Part shown: piece by piece, positions 1 through 5,869 of the stretch
Layout of the letters: each line of letters begins with the position of its first letter
Position numbering within the stretch: position 1 is the stretch's first letter
DNA from: CAVRZY01 sp963725415
Lineage (GTDB): Bacteria; Acidobacteriota; Terriglobia; Bryobacterales; Bryobacteraceae
NCBI GenBank assembly: GCA_963725415.1
Contig: CAVRZY010000009.1
Coordinates: forward strand, 1 to 8,200
Direction: 5' to 3'
DNA length: 8,200 nt
Notes under the pieces: model-generated
Database searches by the model: none
What the model saw: only the letters and a program-made list of their open reading frames with translations
What the model was told of the DNA's origin: nothing
Made by a program: the position numbers and the translations under genes

Positions 1-140
1 CCCTTCATGCCGGGTTTCAGCCCGGAGGAGCGCATGATCTCGACTTTTCCGGCCCGGGGACGGAGCGGCGGGGTTTCCTGCGCCAGGGCCGAACACACTG
101 CCGCGACGGCCAGCAAGGTCGCAGCAAGAGGAGGTTTCAT
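1..140 (-). CDS. N-terminus of a secreted protein, possibly SpoIVB/S55 peptidase-like (partial)
   Basis: Reading leftward from an ATG at 140, the frame gives a classical signal peptide: MKPP, then a hydrophobic Ala/Leu/Val stretch, then a signal-peptidase I site around SALAQ-E at residue 21. A short Pro-rich linker and the motif KVEIMRSSGLKPGMKG follow before the window edge. The PGMKG/PGMRG turn shortly after a signal peptide is typical of acidobacterial proteins annotated as peptidase S55 (SpoIVB-like), where it precedes GxGRTVF. That assignment is from memory of the family and rests on about 15 residues, so it is tentative. The start is supported by a purine-rich ribosome site (minus-strand GAGGAA, 151-156) ten bases upstream and by the promoter at 197-226. 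The mature protein is expected outside the cytoplasmic membrane. The rest of the gene lies outside the window. Confidence 0.6.
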   Translation of the reverse strand, partial: MKPPLAATLLAVAAVCSALAQETPPLRPRAGKVEIMRSSGLKPGMK

Positions 141-150
141 GGGAGTGCTC

Positions 151-156
151 TTCCTC
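151..156 (-). promoter_or_regulatory. Shine-Dalgarno site for the secreted protein starting at 140
   Basis: Minus-strand GAGGAA lies ten bases before the ATG at 140. It supports that ATG as the start and agrees with the signal peptide beginning there. Confidence 0.5.
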
Positions 157-196
157 GCAAAGACTACACTAATCCTGTGAGCTACCGCTTGACCTC

Positions 197-226
197 ATTA
201 TCACGCACTCTGCGGAGCTTTGACAA
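197..226 (-). promoter_or_regulatory. sigma70-type promoter, minus strand
   Basis: On the minus strand TTGTCA (221-226) and GATAAT (197-202) are separated by 18 bases, each one mismatch from the TTGACA/TATAAT consensus. The expected start of transcription is near 190, giving a leader of about 50 bases before the ATG at 140. The spacer contains most of one copy of an 11-bp direct repeat (200-210) whose second copy lies at 418-428. No experimental support; the call rests on consensus match and sensible position. Confidence 0.5.
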
Positions 227-281
227 TGCGGGGCGTGCTGGCCCTTCCCCAGTTTCCTTGAGCGGAGCAATGCGGGGAGGG

Positions 282-343
282 TAATTCGGGTACAGGCCAC
301 GAATTTCGCAAAGGCGGCGAAATTCGCGCCGGTCCCCGAATTA
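282..343. repeat. REP-like palindromic element A
   Basis: Two nested perfect stems are visible. The outer arms are taattcggg (282-290) with cccgaatta (335-343); the inner arms are cgaatttcgc (300-309) with gcgaaattcg (317-326) around a 7-base loop. It shares the 11-mer cgggtacaggc (287-297) and the closing gtccccg block with element B at 1221-1280, while the surrounding arm sequence differs in a base-pair-preserving way. This is how REP/BIME-like dispersed hairpins behave, often mobilised in trans by REP-associated Y1 transposases; none is present here. It lies between divergent genes, so it cannot be a simple shared terminator and is probably a dispersed repeat. Confidence 0.65.
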
Positions 344-410
344 CGCGGGCTGCTCACCGGCCTCTTGGGATACCGTCTGTGGTGTAATAGGGTGCTTTGC
401 GGGGACTGGA

Positions 411-1181
411 ATGACCGATCACGCACTCGCTTCCGCGGCGCCGGAGCAGATCAGGAGATGGGGGCTGGCGCTGAGCTTTTTCCTGGCCAGGAGCGTGGCG
501 AACTGGACCTACCCGCTTCTGGGCCTTCTGCTGCTTTGGCATAGATTTTATCCACTGCCCATCCGATATTACGTGGTCCAGGTGGCAAGCGACGCGGTCT
601 CGGCTCTGGTACTTGCGGCGCTGGGTCCCCAGGTCACGAAGATCTGGGCCGCGTTTGTGTTTGCAGCCGCCAGTCTGCTGGTGGGGATTGTCCAGCGGGT
701 GGCCCTGAGCCTTTGGGGCGGGCAAGAGTTGTTTTTCGGGCGCGCCTTGGACATCCGATCCATGCTGTTTCAGTTCGCCCTGGGGCTTCTGATCCTGGCG
801 GCGCTGGGACTTACTGCCCGTCAACGGAGTGCGCGGCTGGGTTGGCTGATCTTGGGGCAGGTCCTGGCCCGCGTCGCCTTCTGTTCGCTTTCTGTCGGGA
901 TTCGTTGGAATACCTTCAGTTGGAATCGCTCGGATGTGATCTGGCTGGTTTCTGACTTGCTGAACGGCGTGATCTATGGCCTGGCGTTCCACCTTGGGCT
1001 CGGTCCTCAACGGTTACAGCAGCCGCAGCCATATGGGCTGCCGCCCTCTCCGGGCCTGCCGCCGCGGGATATACCCGTTACCGGGGCCAGCGCGCGGACT
1101 CCTTGCCCGTTCTGCGGCGAGTTGATCGTGGCCGAGGCGTTGAAGTGCCGGTTCTGCGGGAGATGGCTGCGTGCGCACTAA
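411..1181 (+). CDS. Multi-pass membrane protein with C-terminal zinc ribbon, function unknown
   Basis: 256 residues from ATG to TAA. Hydrophobic segments suggest about six transmembrane helices, roughly residues 18-44, 53-72, 79-101, 117-134, 143-163 and 175-196. A Pro/Gln-rich linker (about 199-222) then leads to a rubredoxin-type zinc ribbon, CPFCGELIV...LKCRFCG, with C232, C235, C246 and C249 as likely Zn ligands. Such ribbons at the end of bacterial membrane proteins usually sit in the cytoplasm, and the even helix count agrees with both ends being inside. I do not recognise a named family for the membrane part. The start has only a weak ribosome site (GGGGACTGG just upstream), and an 11-bp repeat (418-428) covers codons 3-6. 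The stop codon lies inside the left direct repeat of the MITE-like element, so the last codons survived that insertion intact. Likely monocistronic; the next gene converges on it. Confidence 0.85.
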   Translation: MTDHALASAAPEQIRRWGLALSFFLARSVANWTYPLLGLLLLWHRFYPLPIRYYVVQVASDAVSALVLAALGPQVTKIWAAFVFAAASLLVGIVQRVALSLWGGQELFFGRALDIRSMLFQFALGLLILAALGLTARQRSARLGWLILGQVLARVAFCSLSVGIRWNTFSWNRSDVIWLVSDLLNGVIYGLAFHLGLGPQRLQQPQPYGLPPSPGLPPRDIPVTGASARTPCPFCGELIVAEALKCRFCGRWLRAH

Positions 1182-1325
1182 GGCATCGTCCGATTAGTCC
1201 TTGGGAGTATGCGGTTCGGGGCAAAACGGGTACAGGCAACCAATTGCCCACTGCGCAATTGGACCCTGTCCCCGTTTTGCGCGGTCTCGATACCAGAAGG
1301 CACTTATCGGACGATGCACTAAGGC
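1175..1325. mobile_element. MITE-like insertion (131 bp) with 10-bp flanking direct repeats
   Basis: The sequence gcactaaggc occurs at 1175-1184 and again at 1316-1325, flanking 131 bases that begin atcgtccgat (1185-1194) and end with its exact reverse complement atcggacgat (1306-1315). The inverted match continues imperfectly inward (an AGT block, then CCTT after one gap). Perfect terminal inverted repeats inside perfect direct repeats are the signature of a small non-autonomous transposon with target-site duplication. There is no coding capacity. The left repeat contains the TAA of the membrane-protein gene and the right one abuts the stop of the converging gene at 1326-1328, so the element separates two convergent genes without damaging either. 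A 10-bp duplication fits some IS families, but the TIR is not one I recognise. Confidence 0.65.
1221..1280. repeat. REP-like palindromic element B, possible bidirectional terminator
   Basis: The outer arms gcaaaacggg (1221-1230) and cccgttttgc (1271-1280) are perfectly complementary. The inner arms ccaattgc (1240-1247) and gcaattgg (1255-1262) are also perfect, and the tacagg/ccctgt blocks between them pair partly. It is the same hairpin type as element A (282-343), in the same orientation, sharing cgggtacaggc. It lies inside the MITE-like insertion, between two convergent stop codons, where a strong hairpin could end transcription from both sides. That role is inferred; there is no clear U-tract. 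Confidence 0.65.
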
Positions 1326-1913
1326 TTAACGCTTCGCGACTCCCACGATGAGCAGGGCTACGGGAGTGTCGCCGAGTCGGGTGTGAACAATCCATTCGCC
1401 GTCCCTGGTCATCTCCAGACGGGGGGATCGGTCCGAGCTGCCTTTCGAGAAGCGAAGCGCGGCCGGGGTTGCGGTTCTGGAGACGTTCCGGCTGGAGGCG
1501 AGCAACTGGTCGAAATCGGGCGGGCTGAGATCCCCATCCGCGGTCGCCTTAATCATCAGCACGGAATCGCCCTGGCTGTGGCGCAGGGTGTAAAGGCCGG
1601 GCCCGAAACCCTGGCCCCGGCGGTCGGCGCCCGGTGAAGCGAATCGCACCACACCTACCAGAGCGCCCTGCGGGATAGCTCCGTTTTGGATCGCGTCTTC
1701 CGTCGAAAGCGAGTCGCTCAGGGGCGCGTTTCGAAGCCAGAGCTCGCAGAAGAGGAAGCCGTTGGGATCGACGATCTTGACTCCGCGGCTCTGGAGCGCC
1801 TCCCGAACGCCGGGGGCCAGTTGGTCGGGCGGGCCGCCGGTGGCTGCGGCCTTGTAGTCTTGTGCAAAGACGGATACTGCGGTCAGACAAAACAAAATCC
1901 CCAACTTTGACAT
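1326..1913 (-). CDS. Small secreted protein of unknown function
   Basis: 195 residues from the ATG at 1913. The chosen start gives a compact signal peptide (residues 1-18: MSKL, hydrophobic core, ending SVFAQ) and has GAGG (1919-1922) five bases upstream. The open frame extends 17 codons further up, but that extension would bury the signal sequence. The mature part is mixed alpha/beta in character, with no repeats or catalytic motif I can name. Notable stretches are a hydrophobic FLFCELWLR segment (53-61), VGVVRFASPGADRRGQ (86-101), GPGLYTLRHSQGD (104-116) and a C-terminal EWIVHTRLG strand (173-181). The RF...PG.DRRGQ...PGLYTLR pattern recalls conserved hypothetical secreted proteins of Acidobacteria, but I know of no assigned function. 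It is divergent from the BACON gene, with 100 bases between the two start codons, and converges on the zinc-ribbon membrane protein. Confidence 0.85.
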   Translation of the reverse strand: MSKLGILFCLTAVSVFAQDYKAAATGGPPDQLAPGVREALQSRGVKIVDPNGFLFCELWLRNAPLSDSLSTEDAIQNGAIPQGALVGVVRFASPGADRRGQGFGPGLYTLRHSQGDSVLMIKATADGDLSPPDFDQLLASSRNVSRTATPAALRFSKGSSDRSPRLEMTRDGEWIVHTRLGDTPVALLIVGVAKR

Positions 1914-1918
1914 GCGAA

Positions 1919-1922
1919 CCTC
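1919..1922 (-). promoter_or_regulatory. Shine-Dalgarno site that fixes the start at 1913
   Basis: Minus-strand GAGG is five bases before the ATG at 1913. It favours this start over the upstream in-frame one at 1964, which would add 17 residues in front of the signal peptide. Confidence 0.5.
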
Positions 1923-2001
1923 GTGAAATAGGATGCGGGCGCCAGCGCGGCGGTTGCAGCACATTTTGGTCGGGCGGTGGAGGTAGGAGCGGGTTTTGGT
2001 C

Positions 2002-2007
2002 TACAAT
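2002..2007 (+). promoter_or_regulatory. -10 element placed for a leaderless transcript
   Basis: TACAAT, one mismatch from TATAAT, ends six bases before the ATG at 2014. No Shine-Dalgarno sequence lies between them and no convincing -35 is visible. The spacing would put the transcription start at or next to the A of the ATG, giving a leaderless mRNA. The alternative is that this match is fortuitous and the promoter is elsewhere in the gap to 1913. Confidence 0.35.
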
Positions 2008-2013
2008 CCGACC

Positions 2014-4614
2014 ATGCGCCTGTTCTGTGGGGTGAAGGGGGCGATTGCGGCGGTGATCCTGCTGGCAACCGCAGGATCCTGTGTGGCCCAGGAACCGCCT
2101 TGCGTTTTCACGCTCTCACCTACAAGCGTCACCATTCCGGCTGGCGGCGGGACGGGAACGATCACCGTCACCGCCAACGATAGTGAGTGCGGCCGGACGG
2201 CTATGAGCAGCGTGGAGTGGATTTCCATCTTGCATGGAAGCGCAGCCTCGGGGAGCGGGACGATAGGTTATGCGGTGGCGGCGAACCCGAGCCCGGCGGT
2301 GCGCATGGGCAATATCACCGTAGCCGACCAGATCTTCACGATCACCCAGCAGGCGGCTCCGGTTTGTGATTACGCGCTTTCGCCGAGCAGCGCCACGCTT
2401 CCGTGGAACGGCGGCGCGGGCAGCTTCGCCGTGGCCGTGGCAGCGGGATGCGAGTGGACCGCGGCCAGCGACGCAAGCTGGCTGGCGGTCTCGGCGGGGA
2501 GCGGCAACGGCTCTGGGACAGTGAGCTACTTCGCGGCGCCGAATCCCGCTCCGGTTGCTCGAACCGGAAGCATTGCGGTTGGCAACCGGGCCTTCTCCGC
2601 GGTGCAGTCTGCCGGCTGCCTGCTGCTCCTGACACCGGCCAGCGTGAATGTGCCCGCCGGCGGCGCGTCGGGAACCGTAATGGTTACCGCCAACTGGAAC
2701 ACCTGCGACAGATCGGCCAGCAGCGAGGAGGATTGGATCCTCATTACCTCCGGGGGCACGGGCGCCGGCAGTGGCAGCTTCAGCTACACCGTGTCGGCGA
2801 ACACTTCCGGCCAGCCCCGAAGCGGGACGGTGATGGTCGGCCACCAGATCTTCATGGTCAGGCAGGACAGCGGGGCGTGCAGCGTCATGGTCACTCCCAC
2901 CTCGCCATTCCCGCCGGTGTCCGGCGGCGCCGGCACGCTGGCCATCACTAGCAACTGCGCCTGGACGGCGGTCAGCAACAACGTCTGGATCAGCATCACT
3001 GCCGGGGCCAGCGGCACCGGGAATGGGACTCTAGCGTATTTGGTCACGGCGAATCCTAGCGGGGCGACTCGATTCGGCTCTCTGACGATCGGTGGCCTGA
3101 CCTTCAGCATCAGCCAGGCGGGCGTTGGCTGCACCATCACGCTGGGGGCCGCGAGCGCGAGTGTTCCGTCCAGCGGCGGTTTCGGCATGGTGAGTGTGAC
3201 GGCGCCGGCGGAGTGCAGTTGGATGGCCGTGAGCAGCGTCTCCTGGATTGTGATTTCCTCGGGCAGTACCGGCGCGGGCAACGGAAGTGTGAGTTACACA
3301 GTCACGGCGAACCCGGCGGCGCAGCCCCGCACAGGGAGCGTCGCTGTTGGGAGCCAGGTCTTTACCATCTCGCAACCGGCCGCATCCTGTGACGTCAAGC
3401 TGTCCTCGACCGGGACGAGCGTGCCGGCCAGCGGGGGCTCGGGCAGTTTCAGCATCACCACCAGTTGCAGTTGGACGGCAACCAGCAGCGCGCAGTGGAT
3501 CACGCTTTCCGGCGCGAGCGGCACCGGCGATGGAAGCGTGGGTTACTCGGTGGCGGCGAATCCCTCTCCCGAGGCTCGTACCGGCGCCATCACGGTGGAC
3601 GGCCAGAAGTTCACCATTACGCAGGCTGGTGTATCTTGCAGTGTTGTGCTGGCGCCCAGCAGCGCGGAAGTGGCGGGCCGCGGGGAGAGCGGCACGGTCA
3701 GCGTCCAGGCTGGCGCGGGGTGCAAGTGGACGGTGGAGAGCGGCGTGGAATGGATCAAGATCACTTCCTGGTCGAACGTCTCCGGGTCGGGCGTGGTCAA
3801 CTACGCGGTGTCCCCCAACCCGTCGCGTAATCCCCGTACGGGAACGGTGGCCATCGGGGGACAGACCTTCACTGTGACGCAGGGGCCGGCTGAGGTGCTG
3901 ATCTCGTCATCGCGCGTGGTGAACGCGGCCAGCTTCGCGCCGGGAGCGGTGGCCCCGGGCGAGGTAATCACGATCTTCGGATCGGGACTAGGGCCGCTTA
4001 CGCCGGTGACGCTGCAACTGAGCGCGGACGGGCGCTTCGTAACCAGCTCGCTGGCGGAGACTCGGGTGCTCTTCGATGGCATACCGGCTCCGCTGCTGTA
4101 CGTTTCTGAAGGCCAAGTCAGCGCCATCGTGCCTTACGCCGTGGCGGGGAAGACGGAGACCCAACTTGAAGTGGAGTCCCAGGGCGGCCGGTCCAAAGCG
4201 GTGAAGCTCAACGTGGCCGCAGCCGCGCCGGGGCTGTTTACGCAGAGTTCCTCCGGCGCCGGGCAGGGCGCCATTCTGAACCAGGACTTCAAGCCCAATT
4301 CCGCTTCCAATCCCGCGGCGAAAAGCTCGGTGGTCATGCTGTATGCCACCGGGGCGGGCCAGACGACTCCCGCGGGTGTGGATGGACAACTGGCCACCAC
4401 TGTTCTGCCCAAGCCGCAGTTGGGCGTTACCGTGCGCATCGGTGACATAGACGCGGAGGTGCTCTACGCGGGCGCGGCGCCGGGCCTGGTGGCCGGAATT
4501 CTACAGGTGAACGCACGGGTGCCGCCCAGAGTCAATTCCGGCAACGCGATTCCGGTTTTGCTCCGGGTGGGCAATTTCGCAAGCCAGACCCAGGTGACGA
4601 TGGCGGTGAAGTGA
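2014..4614 (+). CDS. Secreted seven-repeat BACON protein with TIGR03437 (Solibacter C-terminal) domain
   Basis: 866 residues. The ATG at 2014 begins a signal peptide (about 1-25, MRLF...SCVAQ-E); an in-frame TTG at 1996 would only add six polar residues. Seven BACON-like beta-sandwich repeats of 83-88 residues follow, starting at residues 30, 118, 202, 289, 373, 459 and 542. Each runs C...SP.S...P..GG.GT..V....CxWT..S...WI.I..G..GSG...Y.V..NP....R.G.......F.I.Q. Every repeat has one cysteine at its start and a second 26-29 residues later (30/59, 118/146, 202/231, 289/315, 373/401, 459/485, 542/570), suggesting one disulfide per domain. From about 635 (VVNAASFAPGAVAPGE) to the end is TIGR03437, recognised by IFGSGLGP, VPYAVAGK, GQGAILNQD, YATGAGQT and VLYAGAAPGLVAG. 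BACON domains are associated with carbohydrate or surface binding; the substrate here is unknown. Probably exported and surface-attached. The small membrane gene is coupled downstream, and the part from 3523 on is copied inverted at 7094-8200. Confidence 0.95.
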   Translation: MRLFCGVKGAIAAVILLATAGSCVAQEPPCVFTLSPTSVTIPAGGGTGTITVTANDSECGRTAMSSVEWISILHGSAASGSGTIGYAVAANPSPAVRMGNITVADQIFTITQQAAPVCDYALSPSSATLPWNGGAGSFAVAVAAGCEWTAASDASWLAVSAGSGNGSGTVSYFAAPNPAPVARTGSIAVGNRAFSAVQSAGCLLLLTPASVNVPAGGASGTVMVTANWNTCDRSASSEEDWILITSGGTGAGSGSFSYTVSANTSGQPRSGTVMVGHQIFMVRQDSGACSVMVTPTSPFPPVSGGAGTLAITSNCAWTAVSNNVWISITAGASGTGNGTLAYLVTANPSGATRFGSLTIGGLTFSISQAGVGCTITLGAASASVPSSGGFGMVSVTAPAECSWMAVSSVSWIVISSGSTGAGNGSVSYTVTANPAAQPRTGSVAVGSQVFTISQPAASCDVKLSSTGTSVPASGGSGSFSITTSCSWTATSSAQWITLSGASGTGDGSVGYSVAANPSPEARTGAITVDGQKFTITQAGVSCSVVLAPSSAEVAGRGESGTVSVQAGAGCKWTVESGVEWIKITSWSNVSGSGVVNYAVSPNPSRNPRTGTVAIGGQTFTVTQGPAEVLISSSRVVNAASFAPGAVAPGEVITIFGSGLGPLTPVTLQLSADGRFVTSSLAETRVLFDGIPAPLLYVSEGQVSAIVPYAVAGKTETQLEVESQGGRSKAVKLNVAAAAPGLFTQSSSGAGQGAILNQDFKPNSASNPAAKSSVVMLYATGAGQTTPAGVDGQLATTVLPKPQLGVTVRIGDIDAEVLYAGAAPGLVAGILQVNARVPPRVNSGNAIPVLLRVGNFASQTQVTMAVK

Positions 4615-4910
4615 TGGTACCTCTGCGAGTGGCGCTGGGGCTGCTGGCCGTTTTCTTCGCCTATTACCTTGGCCGTTCCTCGATGGCGCTGTGCCAGGGG
4701 CGACAGGCCAGATCCAGAACCATCACCTGGGTGTTGCGGACCGCGGTCTGTATTCTAGCCGTGTTTTGGGGCGCGGGCTTGGACATCCTCTCCGGCGCGG
4801 TGGCGCTCCTGGCGGTGCTGGCCTGCGCGGCGGGAGCCTACAGACAACTGCACCCGCCCAAGGACGACGAACTGGTCCAGAAGATGTTCTCCAACGACCG
4901 AGAAGGCTAG
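4614..4910 (+). CDS. Small membrane protein translationally coupled to the BACON gene
   Basis: 98 residues from the ATG at 4614, which overlaps the BACON stop by one base (TGATG); a GTG one codon earlier is also possible. This overlap is typical of translational coupling, so the two are likely one operon. There are three hydrophobic segments, about residues 4-21, 39-56 and 58-77, then a charged soluble tail (HPPKDDELVQKMFSNDREG). A basic loop (GRQARSRT) between the first two segments should lie in the cytoplasm. I do not recognise the family. Given the coupling, it might anchor, process or help export the upstream surface protein, but that is inference only. A frame-disrupted inverted copy is at 6796-7093. 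Confidence 0.75.
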   Translation: MVPLRVALGLLAVFFAYYLGRSSMALCQGRQARSRTITWVLRTAVCILAVFWGAGLDILSGAVALLAVLACAAGAYRQLHPPKDDELVQKMFSNDREG

Positions 4911-4967
4911 GTTTCGTTCACGGTCCCGCGGATTCCGCCTGTCGGGCACTGTCGGTGTGGCCAAGGA

Positions 4968-4992
4968 ATTGACGATTTCCTCATTGACGATT
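4968..4992 (+). repeat. Short direct repeat attgacgatt (15-bp period)
   Basis: attgacgatt occurs at 4968-4977 and 4983-4992, in the gap between the convergent small membrane and TPR genes. The inverted copy keeps the arrangement with one substitution in each unit. It could be a minor tandem duplication; no function is evident. Confidence 0.5.
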
Positions 4993-5032
4993 GGTGAGAG
5001 AATGCCAGGGCAGGTCGGGGACCCGCCCCCAA

Positions 5033-5869
5033 TCACTGGGGAAGATTCATGCGGCGCAGCAGGTCTCGAAAGCGGGGGCCGTCGCGCAGCGGATCGAGCC
5101 TGGGTTCCACCTTCAACTGCACGATGCCGATGTCACGCTGTTCAAAGGCCTGCTGCAACAGCTTGATAGCGGTCCCTTTTTCTCCCAGGGGGGCGTGAAT
5201 CAGAGCCAGCCGGTACGGGCTGACGTAGGTCTGCCTGGAGCGCTCGGTCAGGGTCTTGAGGACGTTTCTGGCTTCGGCTTTCCTGCCGGCCAAGGCGTAG
5301 GCGGACCCGAGATCTGCCAGGAAATGCGGGCTGAACTCGTGCTGCGGCAAAGCGCGCTGAAGTTCCGCAATGCCCTCCGCATGCCTTCCCGTCAGGACAT
5401 AGACCAGCCCGAGTCTGTTGTGCGGAAGGAAGTTTTTCGGATCGAGTTCAATCGCCTTCCGAAGCTCTTCCAACGCCAGATCGTATCGGCGCGCGGCGGC
5501 ATGCACACGCCATGCCTCAGCCGACTTCATGGCGGCGGAGAATGGGTCGAGTTGCTGTGCGCGCCGGATCTCGGTGAGGGCTTGATCCAGGCGACCGAGG
5601 CTGGCGAGCAGCAGCGCGTACCAGTGGTGAGCGGTCGGATAACTGGGGCTGAGGTCGATAGCCTGCTCGAATCCTTTCTCGGCGCCGGCCCAGTCCCACT
5701 CGTAAGTGAACTTGACCATGGCCAGCGAGGCATGCGCCTCGGCCAAGTCCCTATCGATTTCCAGGGCTTTCTCGGCGGCCGCCGTGGCCTTGGGGAAAGC
5801 TTCTTTCGGCGCGACGTCGGCGTAGTCCTCAGAAGGATATACGCGTCTGCCACGCCGGCATAGGCGGGC
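5033..5869 (-). CDS. C-terminal part of a TPR-repeat protein, truncated at the fold-back junction
   Basis: Read right to left, the frame begins with PAYAGVADAYILL (5869 downward) and runs through consecutive 34-residue tetratricopeptide repeats to the TGA at 5033-5035. Recognisable units include EKALEIDRDLAEAHASLAM, the LSPSYPTAHHWYALLLASLG unit, ELRKAIELDPKNFLPHNRLG and FSPHFLADLGSAYALAGRK. It ends in the tail QLKVEPRLDPLRDGPRFRDLLRRM. This arrangement is typical of acidobacterial proteins that carry an N-terminal Ser/Thr kinase or winged-helix (CadC-like) domain before the TPRs. That N-terminus is absent because the sequence turns back on itself at 5870. Compared with the right-arm copy (CTCGAG), one C is missing near 5831, shifting the frame just before the junction. 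The open frame that continues to 6097 reads antisense repeat DNA and is not real protein. TPRs mediate protein-protein contacts; the partner is unknown. Confidence 0.8.
   Translation of the reverse strand, partial: ARLCRRGRRVYPSEDYADVAPKEAFPKATAAAEKALEIDRDLAEAHASLAMVKFTYEWDWAGAEKGFEQAIDLSPSYPTAHHWYALLLASLGRLDQALTEIRRAQQLDPFSAAMKSAEAWRVHAAARRYDLALEELRKAIELDPKNFLPHNRLGLVYVLTGRHAEGIAELQRALPQHEFSPHFLADLGSAYALAGRKAEARNVLKTLTERSRQTYVSPYRLALIHAPLGEKGTAIKLLQQAFEQRDIGIVQLKVEPRLDPLRDGPRFRDLLRRMNLPQ
5851..5869. other. Spacer and axis of the inverted repeat
   Basis: 19 bases separate the perfectly paired ends cgcgtctgc (5842-5850) and gcagacgcg (5870-5878). On the minus strand the spacer continues the TPR frame (encoding PAYAGV), so it belongs to the left copy; the right copy starts abruptly at the codons for ADA. 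The bases just before the right arm (ggcgggc) resemble those at the same point in the gene's sense strand (ggcgtg). That would suit a microhomology-primed fold-back or template switch. Confidence 0.85.

Larger units (their letters stand above)
3523..5850 (+). repeat. Left (intact) arm of a ~2.33-kb imperfect inverted repeat
   Basis: This segment is the reverse complement of 5870-8200. Matching points are colinear along the whole length: 5842-5850 with 5870-5878, the small-gene stop at 4908-4910 with 6796-6798, its ATG at 4614 with 7093, and 3523 with 8200. The sum of paired coordinates stays between about 11,705 and 11,723, so insertions and deletions almost cancel. The coding frames in this arm are open except for one lost base near the axis. 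The arm may extend further left, because the partner runs off the window. Confidence 0.95.

Noticed and set aside
354..1010. Minus-strand open frame of 218 codons
   Set aside because: It is antisense to the zinc-ribbon membrane protein, with composition rich in Gln, Arg and Pro as expected of a shadow frame and no recognisable motif.
2116..2844. Minus-strand open frame of 242 codons within the BACON gene
   Set aside because: The opposite strand encodes well-conserved BACON repeats; this reading is Arg/Ala/Gly-rich shadow sequence.
2101..3900. Tandem DNA repeat or CRISPR-like array in the BACON gene
   Set aside because: Periodicity of about 250-265 bases is due to protein domain repeats; the DNA repeats are diverged and there are no short direct repeats with unique spacers.
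5015..5045. Rho-independent terminator between the convergent small membrane and TPR genes
   Set aside because: Only short stems (ggtc/gacc and cccca/tgggg) without a U-run are present; too weak to call.
4991..5863. Long plus-strand open frame (290 codons)
   Set aside because: It is antisense to the clearly recognisable TPR gene and has no domain of its own; a GC-rich shadow frame.
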